Below, piece by piece: positions 27,018 to 34,689 of a stretch of DNA of 64,000 bases. The first letter of the stretch is position 1. Each line of letters opens with the position of its first letter. The notes beneath the pieces are model-generated. The model was given only the letters and a program-made list of their open reading frames with translations, was not told the DNA's origin and did not search any database. Location of the stretch: positions 12,231 through 76,230 of the forward strand of contig CAMLGZ010000019.1 of NCBI GenBank assembly GCA_946479745.1, read 5' to 3'. Both the position numbers and the translations under genes were made by a program. The DNA is from an uncultured Pseudoxanthomonas sp. (GTDB lineage: Bacteria; Pseudomonadota; Gammaproteobacteria; Xanthomonadales; Xanthomonadaceae).

Positions 27018-28682
27018 ATGCGTAAGCATCAGGTTGTCATCATCAGCGGTAAGACTTGCTCAGGTAAGACGGGATTGGCTACGGCGCTAAAGGATCATTA
27101 CGGATTCGAGATTGTGGCTACTCGCGACATTCTGAATTCTCAGCTAGAGCTTGGCGGACGAGACAGTCGGCCGGCTCTTATAGAAGAAGCACGCAGTCAA
27201 GACGAGAAAAGCAACTCGCGCTGGATTCTGGAAGGAGTAAAGCCGAGGTTTGATGCTCTAACTGACGAGCCGGGCATAGTGGTCGATCACGTTAGCACTG
27301 CGGATCAAGTTAGGCAGTTCCGCGAATGCTTTGGAAGTCAATTGGTCCACGTGCACCTATATGCGACCCGAGAAACCCTACTAAAGCGATACTCCGAGAC
27401 GGAGAATCAGCATGAATCGCTACCTTATGAAGAAATAGATCATCTCACGGATGAGGCCGTGCAGAACCTGAAAGATGATGCCGATGTTCGGATCTTTACT
27501 GATCGCACAGACAACGAGGACACGTTAGTCCGTGTCGCCGCTCAATTGCATCTGCTTACTCCACCGGACCTTCGCTGCGTGGATGTGCTGGTAGGTGGAC
27601 AGTATGGAAGTGAAGGTAAGGGCAATATCGTGGCATTTCTAGCCAGCGAGTATGACGTGTTGGTACGTGTGGGCGGGCCAAATGCTGGCCATACCGTCGC
27701 CAACTCTGATGGAAAAGTTGTTCATCATCAGCTGCCGTCTGGCACCCTTTTTTCTACAGCAAAAATCCTGTTGGGTCCTGGCATCACTCTCAACGTCGCC
27801 AGCCTGCTGAAGGAAATTGTGAAATCACGGGTCGGCCCAGATCGACTGTTTATCGATCCGCAGGCAACTATCATCGAAGAAGAAGACATCGCGGAGGAAC
27901 AAGGAGGGGTTGTGGGGTCCATTGCTTCGACAGGCAGCGGAAGTGGCGAAGCAAAGGCCCGCCGAATTCGAAATCGCGGAAAGCCTGACAAACCTATGCG
28001 ACTAGCAATGCATATACCCGAACTTAAACAATACCTTGGGTCGACTGTGGAGCACTTGGAACTTGCATACAGACACGGCCATTCCGTGCTCCTCGAAGGA
28101 ACTCAGGGCAGTGCTCTAAGCCTTTATCACGGCGAGTACCCATACGTAACATCCAGAGACACTAACGTTGCAGGCTGCTTAGCGGAGGCTGGAATTTCTC
28201 CGAGTCGAGTGCGAAGAATCCTTATGGTTGTGCGAACGACGCCGATCCGCGTAGCCGACCCTGACGGAACTGACGGTCATACATCAGGTCATTTGAAGAA
28301 GGAAACAACCTTCCGATTCATAGCCGAGCGTGCGGGACTTGACCCTGACGAGGTTGAGACAGCAGAGAAAACTTCAACGACCAATCGTAAGCGACGAGTA
28401 GGATGGTTCGAATGGAGCCAGTTCAGACGGGCTTGCAATCTCAATGCACCAACGGACATTGTGCTGACTTTTGTGGATTATCTAAAGGCAACGAATCAGA
28501 AGGCAAGACGGTTCGAACAATTAGATCCTGATACCATCAAGTTTATCGAAGAACTAGAACGAGTGGCGCAGGCGCCAGTATCTCTGATTAATACGAGGTT
28601 TCCTCTAAAGGAAGGCGATTTCAAGGATCTGCGTTCCATCATTGACCGACGCAACTGGACGGCGCGTTCGCGCTCTTGGTGA
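27018..28682 (+). CDS. Fusion of P-loop kinase-like domain and PurA/PurZ-like adenylosuccinate synthetase
   Basis: 554 residues. Residues 1-180 are a kinase-like domain with Walker A GKTCSGKT (11-18). Residues 187-540 are an adenylosuccinate-synthetase domain: GGQYGSEGKGN (193-203), GGPNAGHT (219-226), STGSGSGEAKARR (304-316), EGTQGSALSLYHGEYPYVTS (360-379) and the aspartate-binding loop TTNRKRRVGW (454-463). The catalytic Asp of PurA (GDEGKGK) is Ser198 here, the change reported for phage PurZ, which joins aspartate to dGMP. His225 and the aspartate loop are kept. The GTP-specific TKLD motif is TFVD (484-487). The domain order is unusual for PurA. I infer a ligase acting on a guanine-type nucleotide; ordinary AMP synthesis is unlikely. 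Confidence 0.85.
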   Translation: MRKHQVVIISGKTCSGKTGLATALKDHYGFEIVATRDILNSQLELGGRDSRPALIEEARSQDEKSNSRWILEGVKPRFDALTDEPGIVVDHVSTADQVRQFRECFGSQLVHVHLYATRETLLKRYSETENQHESLPYEEIDHLTDEAVQNLKDDADVRIFTDRTDNEDTLVRVAAQLHLLTPPDLRCVDVLVGGQYGSEGKGNIVAFLASEYDVLVRVGGPNAGHTVANSDGKVVHHQLPSGTLFSTAKILLGPGITLNVASLLKEIVKSRVGPDRLFIDPQATIIEEEDIAEEQGGVVGSIASTGSGSGEAKARRIRNRGKPDKPMRLAMHIPELKQYLGSTVEHLELAYRHGHSVLLEGTQGSALSLYHGEYPYVTSRDTNVAGCLAEAGISPSRVRRILMVVRTTPIRVADPDGTDGHTSGHLKKETTFRFIAERAGLDPDEVETAEKTSTTNRKRRVGWFEWSQFRRACNLNAPTDIVLTFVDYLKATNQKARRFEQLDPDTIKFIEELERVAQAPVSLINTRFPLKEGDFKDLRSIIDRRNWTARSRSW

Positions 28683-28686
28683 CCAT

Positions 28687-29343
28687 GTGCTACTAAGTAA
28701 ATTTGTTAAGCAATACCCCCGTGTTTATCACATGGCGCAGGCTGGCGCGTGGCCGAGCATTCGGCAGCGCGGACTTCTTTCAACCACAGCAGCTCTTGAT
28801 GCGCTGAGAATTCAAGGTGCTCAACGAGATCCATTTGAAAGCGGCCATCGATCCGGAATGCTTTCGCTCCGGCCAGGCATGCCCGATGACATCGTTCTTA
28901 GGGATCAGAAGCCAATGCCTCCCAATAGATTGCTCCACGCACTTCCTTCACACGTCACACCTGAAGAGTGGTATCGATTGATTAACGGTAAGGTATTCTT
29001 TTGGGTAAGCGAGGAGCGCCTTGGGCGCCTGTTACGCTCCTACGGCGAATTTGAACATGATGTAATCACGATTGATACAGCGAGCCTTCTCGGTTCTCAT
29101 GAGTCTAACGTGTGGCTTTGCCACATGAATTCCGGCAACACTTGGCCGATTCCACATCGGCGTGACACCGATATCTTCAAGCGCTTATCTGACTACCCAG
29201 TTAATACTAGAGGTAATCCAGTCAAGGAAGTGGTTGAGTTAGTAGCTGATTACGCAGTTCCTGATATTGCTGCGCATGTTCTGAAAGTAAATCGGGTCAA
29301 GGGTGATGCGACGCTCGGCAAAATTTGGAGGCGGCGGAGCTGA
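28687..29343 (+). CDS. DUF7002-family protein, possibly ADP-ribosyltransferase-like
   Basis: About 218 residues. The N-terminal YPRVYHMAQAGAWPSIRQRG and LLSTTALD-like block, then RDQKPMPPNRL, INGKVFFWVSEERLGRLL and VVELVADYAVPDIAAHVLKV, match the DUF7002 family. The start of the family resembles the H-x-x-x-x-x-x-I-x-x-x-G-L-L-S opening of DarT-type DNA ADP-ribosyltransferases, so an ART-like fold is possible but unproven. A GTG at 28687, four bases after the previous stop, is the chosen start; a TTG at 28642 would overlap the synthetase gene. It forms the third gene of the operon. Confidence 0.75.
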   Translation: MLLSKFVKQYPRVYHMAQAGAWPSIRQRGLLSTTAALDALRIQGAQRDPFESGHRSGMLSLRPGMPDDIVLRDQKPMPPNRLLHALPSHVTPEEWYRLINGKVFFWVSEERLGRLLRSYGEFEHDVITIDTASLLGSHESNVWLCHMNSGNTWPIPHRRDTDIFKRLSDYPVNTRGNPVKEVVELVADYAVPDIAAHVLKVNRVKGDATLGKIWRRRS

Positions 29344-29458
29344 CGTACGTTTCCTATATGCGTGAGCCCGTAGGGTGGGCCTAAGCTCACTACTCATCGT
29401 TACGGAGCGGTGCACCTCGGTGCATGAGAATGATGGGCGACCGAGGTCTACCCGTGTT

Positions 29459-29698
29459 TCACTTCCTCAACAGGTCGATGACGTCGACGTCCAAGGCCTG
29501 CGCCAAGCGCTCCAATCCATCAATCGAGATATTGGTGACGCAGCGTTCAAGCTGAGAGACGTAGGTGCGATGAAACTCAGCCAGTTCTGCCAGCTGCTCC
29601 TGACTCAGGCCGCGTGCCTTGCGCATGCGGCTGAGGTTGGCCGAAATGCGCTCTCGCGCAGTGGCGGCGGGTGGTGCGGATTGTGACTTCTTGGCCAT
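29459..29698 (-). CDS. XRE-family transcriptional regulator
   Basis: A 79-residue single-domain Cro/C1-type repressor. The helix-turn-helix reads LSRMRKARGLSQEQLAELAE then HRTYVSQLERCVTNISIDGL, and the C-terminus continues LERLAQALDVDVIDLL. It is divergent from the gene at 29855, with a palindrome in between, so it probably controls that gene and itself. It ends 116 bases past the DUF7002 gene on the other strand. Confidence 0.9.
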   Translation of the reverse strand: MAKKSQSAPPAATARERISANLSRMRKARGLSQEQLAELAEFHRTYVSQLERCVTNISIDGLERLAQALDVDVIDLLRK

Positions 29699-29733
29699 GG
29701 CCCAGAGTCACGCACTACTGCTTGACAATCTAC

Positions 29734-29746
29734 AGATTATAAATCT
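29734..29746. promoter_or_regulatory. Candidate XRE operator and promoter
   Basis: AGATT-ATA-AATCT is a perfect small palindrome between the divergent XRE gene and the next gene. A TTGACA box lies at 29722-29727, reading toward the right-hand gene, so a bound repressor would cover this promoter. Confidence 0.45.
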
Positions 29747-29854
29747 ACTGTGTATACATCTCATTTGGTGTTCTCCGCATGGTGCCAGGAAGCACAATGA
29801 GATCGCACTTGCGGGTAGCCAAGTGTGCTTGCAGTCATGCCATGGAGGTTTCGT

Positions 29855-30289
29855 ATGAATCAGTCCCTGAATTGCCAGACCTCGTCTGAAGAAGCCGACT
29901 CGGCTGCACAAAACACCGACACCTTTACGTTCGCCGATACGCACACACCACTAGATAGGCTTATCTGCCTTCTATCGGACAGCACAAACGCCACCCTGGC
30001 CGACACCGGCATTGCCCGTCTGTCGCCAGACCGCCTAAGTGCCATGTCCGGCAACGCCCAGGAAGAGAGCGAAGCCTGCCTGGACCGCGCCTTCCTGCTC
30101 CTGCGGCTCATGGAGCACGCCTTGCAGAACGGCTGCCCACCCGACCCCAGCGAACTCACGACCATGGCCCAGCACATCACCCACCTACTGCAAGACCACC
30201 AACGCTGGCACACCCTCGCCGACAACGCCGCCTACTACCGCGACCACCCACAAGTCGCGAGCCGTATCGCGGTTTCGCACGCCGCGTAG
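29855..30289 (+). CDS. Hypothetical protein
   Basis: 144 residues with a low-complexity polar start (MNQSLNCQTSSEEADSAAQN), then a helical region (CLDRAFLLLRLMEHALQNG) and LTTMAQHITHLLQDHQRW ending in YYRDHPQVASRIA. A GGAGG site fits this start. I do not recognise the family; the single-helix-pair layout is like several small Xanthomonadaceae and Pseudomonas proteins of unknown role. A decayed copy of its last ~20 codons lies at 31399-31461. It is divergent from the XRE regulator, which may control it. Confidence 0.65.
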   Translation: MNQSLNCQTSSEEADSAAQNTDTFTFADTHTPLDRLICLLSDSTNATLADTGIARLSPDRLSAMSGNAQEESEACLDRAFLLLRLMEHALQNGCPPDPSELTTMAQHITHLLQDHQRWHTLADNAAYYRDHPQVASRIAVSHAA

Positions 30290-30343
30290 GATGGATTGAG
30301 CGTAGCGATATCCATCCTATGCACCGAGGCCTGCTGCGCGAAC

Positions 30344-31303
30344 CTAGGGAATGGTTGTAGATAAGAGCTCAGATAGAGGGTCCTCGACTTTCAAGAAATA
30401 CTTCTCGAAGACCGCGTTGCGATGGTACTCAAGATAGACCTTTTGCTTGTCGAAGAACTCACCACATTTTCTTCCTTGCTTAAGGTCTAAGCCTATCCGA
30501 TCAATGACGTCAGTAGGTAAGCGATCCGAACGCACTAAAGAGCCATTGTCTTCAAACGTTATCCAGCCGCGATCGAAAAGAAAATCAGCGTGAGGGCCAA
30601 GCAGAAGGCCATTGTTTCCATCGATACGTTCCGTTCCGTCCACGCATTCTGACCACGGCTTTACGTGACTGGCGCGTAGGAACCTTAAGTCAGAAATGCC
30701 GCTAAGGCGACACTCCTTCTCAACCGTAAGCAGTCGACGCTTGAAAAGCGATTGCTTCGATCTTGTCTCCGTCATACGCAAAACTGTAGTTTCAGACAGA
30801 TCGATAATAGGCTGTGCCTTGTCTGCGATGATGTTCTGAAATGGACTGAAATCCTTTTCTACTGGTTTCAGTTTGAACACTATGGATTTACGTAGATTAC
30901 CTTTAGTGTCCGGTACTCCCGGTTGCTCGTAAGCATAGATAAAGCGGAACTCGCCCAGGAACCGATTGGGCCGACTCTTGCCCATACTTTGGAAAATGAG
31001 TAGCCGCTTATTTTTTTGTAAATGCTGACGAATGGCCCGATTGCCACGCGTGTCCTGCATGTCGCCTTCCTGGCCTTCACCAAAGTAATGGAGGATGTTC
31101 TCTCCGTCTTCATATTCCCAATGGTCTAAGTAACCATGTTGTGGCCCGGCCTCGCCGGTGAACAGAATTACAAATGGACTTTCTGCCGGCGTCGAGATGC
31201 CACCCTGAGTCTGTCCGCCATAACGGCCATGAATCTCCTGTTGCCGGTTATAAAGCGCACCGACTTCATAGGGTAGATCGTTGGCAAGTGTAAGTGACGC
31301 CAT
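30344..31303 (-). CDS. Type IV restriction-like endonuclease (ScoMcrA-like SRA domain + HNH)
   Basis: 319 residues. Residues ~5-125 match the SRA-like domain of ScoMcrA-type nucleases (HGRYGGQTQGGISTPAESPF, YFGEGQEGDMQDTRGNRAI, GKSRPNRFLGEF). Residues ~185-260 are an HNH_2 nuclease domain: Cys198 in CRLSGI, ASHVKPWSEC at 211-220, NNGLLLGPHADFLFDRG at 230-246. Relatives cut DNA carrying base modifications or phosphorothioate, so this is probably a modification-dependent restriction enzyme acting alone against foreign DNA. It stands by itself with repeats on the upstream side. Confidence 0.85.
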   Translation of the reverse strand: MASLTLANDLPYEVGALYNRQQEIHGRYGGQTQGGISTPAESPFVILFTGEAGPQHGYLDHWEYEDGENILHYFGEGQEGDMQDTRGNRAIRQHLQKNKRLLIFQSMGKSRPNRFLGEFRFIYAYEQPGVPDTKGNLRKSIVFKLKPVEKDFSPFQNIIADKAQPIIDLSETTVLRMTETRSKQSLFKRRLLTVEKECRLSGISDLRFLRASHVKPWSECVDGTERIDGNNGLLLGPHADFLFDRGWITFEDNGSLVRSDRLPTDVIDRIGLDLKQGRKCGEFFDKQKVYLEYHRNAVFEKYFLKVEDPLSELLSTTIP

Positions 31304-31334
31304 GGCAGTGCCAGGATATCAGCTGGCAGTGGAG

Positions 31335-31395
31335 GGCCATAGGCTGGGTTGGTTCCCTCAACCCAGCGCCTTTACCCAAAGGCCGTGAGCCTACG
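31335..31395. repeat. REP of the GTAGGCTGGGTTAGC family, diverged copy
   Basis: CCATAGGCTGGGTTGGTTCC followed by TCAACCCAGCGCCTTTACCC. It is a partial copy upstream of the HNH gene. Confidence 0.7.
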
Positions 31396-31398
31396 CGC

Positions 31399-31461
31399 TA
31401 CCGCGACCACCCTCAAGTCGCCACCCGCATCGCCGACTTGCGAACGGGGGTAGGGTTGTAG
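31399..31461 (+). pseudogene. Remnant of a paralogue of the 29855-30289 gene
   Basis: This stretch translates as YRDHPQVATRIADLRT and then runs to a stop. It matches the end of the hypothetical gene at 29855-30289 (YRDHPQVASRIA) in both protein and DNA. Nothing else of the paralogue survives, and REP sequence precedes it. Confidence 0.6.
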
Positions 31462-31786
31462 GTTGAGCTAGCTCCACACCATCGTGAAAACGATCATCAG
31501 CCAAACCTACTCCGTCTCATAGAACTAGCCTGTGCGGTGTGAAGTATTTACGTTGTATGGCGGCTAAAACGGTGCTCAGAATGACGGTTCAAGCTGGCAT
31601 GAAATCCGTTGCGCCGGAGTGATGGGGACTCCTTTCTTCGGAACGCTTTTAACGGCCAAACGAAGCGCTTTGTGCTTTGGGGTAACCCATGGCGGTTATC
31701 TTGAGCATCCTTAATGGGAGCACGTAAGCGCAGTTGAGACCTAGACTGATGGCAGTCTTCGAATACTTCATGAGAGGAGTTTGAAA
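31462..31786. other. Intergenic stretch, no gene seen
   Basis: About 325 bases of mixed composition with a diverged GTAGGTTGAGCTAGCTCC REP scrap at its start. A GAGGAG ribosome site for the next gene lies at its end. No convincing coding frame was found. Confidence 0.4.
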
Positions 31787-32728
31787 ATGGCGAGCAGAAA
31801 ACGAAGCATTATTGAGCCCAGAGGCATTGGAGAGGATCTAGCCAAGGCTGCCCTCAAACGTCGTAAAACTGCCGCCCGTACACGCAAGGCCGCCATCGCC
31901 CGAGTTCAAGAAAAGGATCGTCTGAGCGCAGTTTCGGCCTCGGTACGCGCAGGCAGGAGTGTCGGCACCTTAATTGCCGAAGGAGATTCCTGGTTCGACT
32001 ATCCCTTCAACGACATCCTGAAGGATCTGGAAGACGACTTCGGCTACGACGTGGAGTCCGTGGCTCACGCCGGGGACCGAGTCGAGGACATGGCGTATTC
32101 CGATGGGCAGCTCGATGAGTTCGTTCGCCGCATCGAGAAAGTACTGCGACGCGGCGATATACCCAGGGCAATCCTGCTTTCCGGTGGCGGCAATGATATT
32201 GCGGGTGAGGTCGAGTTCGGGATGCTCCTCAATCACGCCGCGTCAGGTAGGCATGGCCTGAACCCGCAGGTCGTAGACGGCATTGTCAATCAGCGCCTCT
32301 ATGACGCCTACGCTACTATTCTGAGTTCGGTGACGGCAATCTGTCAGACCACGCTTGGCCAGAAAGTCCCGATTCTCATCCACGGTTACGACTACGCCGT
32401 TCCTGACGGTCGTGGCTTCATGGGAGGATTCTGGCGACTGCCGGGCCCATGGCTTGAACCGGGACTGCGCCAGAAGGGATATCAGGATATTACACGGTGC
32501 AAGGCATTGGTCAGGGAGCTGATCGATAGCTTCAACGCGATGCTAAAGAACGTTGCTGCACATGCCGCGTTTTCCCACGTGCATTACGTTGACCTGCGAG
32601 GAACTTTGCAAACAGGGCCGAGTACCTACAAAGACTCCTGGGCCAACGAGCTGCATCCCACCAAGAAGGGATTCAGCGCCGTGAGCACGAAGTTCGCCGG
32701 CATGATTGCCAAAGCCAAGGTGCCGTGA
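31787..32728 (+). CDS. SGNH/GDSL hydrolase-family protein
   Basis: A 313-residue protein with a very basic N-terminal segment (ALKRRKTAARTRKAAIARVQ) followed by an SGNH fold. The nucleophile block is IAEGDSWFDYPF, the Asn block SGGGNDIAGEVEF, and the C-terminal NELHPTKKGFS holds the catalytic His. GDSWFDYP is a variant seen in a branch of SGNH proteins distinct from GDSL lipases. The start at MASRKRSIIEP follows GAGGAG. No signal peptide. The next gene is a metallopeptidase 70 bases on, so the two likely work together. Confidence 0.8.
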   Translation: MASRKRSIIEPRGIGEDLAKAALKRRKTAARTRKAAIARVQEKDRLSAVSASVRAGRSVGTLIAEGDSWFDYPFNDILKDLEDDFGYDVESVAHAGDRVEDMAYSDGQLDEFVRRIEKVLRRGDIPRAILLSGGGNDIAGEVEFGMLLNHAASGRHGLNPQVVDGIVNQRLYDAYATILSSVTAICQTTLGQKVPILIHGYDYAVPDGRGFMGGFWRLPGPWLEPGLRQKGYQDITRCKALVRELIDSFNAMLKNVAAHAAFSHVHYVDLRGTLQTGPSTYKDSWANELHPTKKGFSAVSTKFAGMIAKAKVP

Positions 32729-32797
32729 ACGCTGATAAGGTTCGGTCGTTTGAATAAGTAAGTACGTCCACGCGTGTCCGGAAAAACGGGAGGTTGT

Positions 32798-34351
32798 ATG
32801 ACTATCAACTACTACCCAAATGATTTTCGCGCCACCCGGCATTGCCCAATGCGAACCAAGCGTGCGATTGCCTCCCGCAAGGCCAATCAGACTGGCTTCT
32901 ATTTCCCTTCACTAGGGAAACAGCAACCATACAAGCCCAATAACCTGGGATTTGTAAGGTGGCAGATTCGTGAAGCGGCGCTCACCACCCTCAAGGTATT
33001 TGAACAGATCGATGGGCCACTGACCCAGTGGGCCAGATCCGTTCGACGAAAAGTGCTCAATGTTGAGTACAACAAAGTAAATGATATCAACGCTTACTAC
33101 TCTGGCGACGAGATCGCGTTCTATCAGGTAGTCCATCGCAGTGTGGTCCATTTTACCGGTGCAAGTACGGATATCGTTTCTCATGAGGTGGGGCATGCGA
33201 TTCTTGACGCGATTCGTCCCGATTTGTGGGACATCGAATACCTTGAAGTCGCTGCGTTCCACGAGGCGTTCGGAGACTGCATGGCCCTTATAACTGCTCT
33301 TGCGGATCAGAAAATTCGCAAGGATCTGGTAACTAACAAGAGGCTGGGACGGCAGAACTACGTCGAAACCATTGGGGAGCATCTTGCTTGGTTATGCTCA
33401 AACAATCCGCCCGCGCGTCAAGCTCTCAACAAGCTCAAATGGTCTCTTCCTACGCCCGGAGATGAGCCTCATGATTTCAGTCGGAGTTTCACCGGCTGCT
33501 TCTACGATGTTATTCGCGCAAGATTCGATGCAGGAAAGAACAAGACTGAACTCGGGCTATGGCAGGCGACCAAGGCGACCGCAAAACTCCTGTTCGCGGC
33601 CTCTCATGCAGCGCCGCCGGTCCCGCGATTTTTCCAGGCCATCGGTCGCGCCATGGCTCTCGAGGCGGGTAAAGGCACGCCGCTGTCGGCGCTGGTCACC
33701 AAAGCATTCGAAGGTCATGGCATAAAGCTGGGTAGCGCGGTGATGACTTCTGACAAAGCCCGGCTGGCCGGTATTGCCGGCAGACGTACCGCACGCCGCT
33801 GGTCCCTCAGCGACGACGCCCTTGAGGATCTCAGGTCCCGCATGGGAGGCGATAGCATCACCGAATTTCGGGTTCGTCCTGTTCGCCTGGGAAAACAAGT
33901 GGTGGCAGAAGCCATCTATCCACGGAGCATCAATATCGGATCGCTACCGAGAATACCGGAAGGTGCTCGTACCTATGTTCCCGAGGCAGTTTTGGTGGGC
34001 TACAGCTCGGACAAAATCAAAACCCGTCGAAGCTTGGCACTCATGAGCGCCTTGCCAGATTCAAAATCTATCGAGAAAGAAGTGCTGGATTTTGTAGACG
34101 GTCTGGCACAGAGAGGACAGATTCAGGACATCACGGGCTTGAACGCCTTAAGACGTGGGCCTCGTGCGCGCAAGACCGCCTTGGGCACATCAACAACCGG
34201 AGCCGGTGGTGCAGAAGTGATTGCTCATCCAGGCCCAGCACCCGGTGTCACCCACGAATTGCGTCTTGCTCAAGAGGGAAGCGGGGTAACTTTGCAGCGA
34301 ATTCGCTTTTCCTGTCGTTGTACTGCTCATTACGATAGCCGGACGCCGTAA
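32798..34351 (+). CDS. Gluzincin (HExxH) metalloprotease-like protein
   Basis: A 517-residue protein. IVSHEVGHAILDAIRPDLWD gives the HExxH zinc site, and AAFHEAFGDCMALITAL about 25 residues on supplies the downstream Glu, as in M4/M36-like gluzincins. The N-terminus lacks a signal peptide; the C-terminal ~200 residues are of unknown fold and end with a Cys pair in RFSCRCTAHYDS. The start at MTINYYPNDF follows a GGGAGG site. It forms a pair with the SGNH hydrolase and is followed by a small basic gene on the other strand. Confidence 0.8.
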   Translation: MTINYYPNDFRATRHCPMRTKRAIASRKANQTGFYFPSLGKQQPYKPNNLGFVRWQIREAALTTLKVFEQIDGPLTQWARSVRRKVLNVEYNKVNDINAYYSGDEIAFYQVVHRSVVHFTGASTDIVSHEVGHAILDAIRPDLWDIEYLEVAAFHEAFGDCMALITALADQKIRKDLVTNKRLGRQNYVETIGEHLAWLCSNNPPARQALNKLKWSLPTPGDEPHDFSRSFTGCFYDVIRARFDAGKNKTELGLWQATKATAKLLFAASHAAPPVPRFFQAIGRAMALEAGKGTPLSALVTKAFEGHGIKLGSAVMTSDKARLAGIAGRRTARRWSLSDDALEDLRSRMGGDSITEFRVRPVRLGKQVVAEAIYPRSINIGSLPRIPEGARTYVPEAVLVGYSSDKIKTRRSLALMSALPDSKSIEKEVLDFVDGLAQRGQIQDITGLNALRRGPRARKTALGTSTTGAGGAEVIAHPGPAPGVTHELRLAQEGSGVTLQRIRFSCRCTAHYDSRTP

Positions 34352-34371
34352 TCGCAGTTGCTGGTAGTCCG

Positions 34372-34590
34372 CTAGCGCTTGGGTGAGACTGCGGAAAATC
34401 GTCTGCGGACCAGCACTTCCTCTCCGTCGGGTTTCTTTTTGCGGACATGAGTCATTCCCGGGCCGAGTTCACGGCCTTCTTCTTGCAGTTGTCCTGCTTT
34501 TTCGAGTGCTCCGCGGAAAATTGAGGCTTCCTTTACGTCGACCTTCACCGAACGCTTCCTTGCTTTCTTGGCGGGCGTCTTGGCGGGCAT
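34372..34590 (-). CDS. Small basic protein, unknown
   Basis: A 72-residue lysine- and arginine-rich protein starting MPAKTPAKKARKRSVKVDVK, with a TAGGAGT ribosome site at normal distance. Its end converges on the metalloprotease gene with a gap of 20 bases. It has no membrane segment or recognised domain. The basic tail suggests binding to nucleic acid or to an acidic partner. Confidence 0.6.
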   Translation of the reverse strand: MPAKTPAKKARKRSVKVDVKEASIFRGALEKAGQLQEEGRELGPGMTHVRKKKPDGEEVLVRRRFSAVSPKR

Positions 34591-34689
34591 CTTGACTCCT
34601 ACGGCTGGAACCGATTTCTAGCCTGAATAAGCCCACTATAGCCCCAGTATCGTTACCAAAAGCTGATCAAATGGGACAGGAGTAATTAA

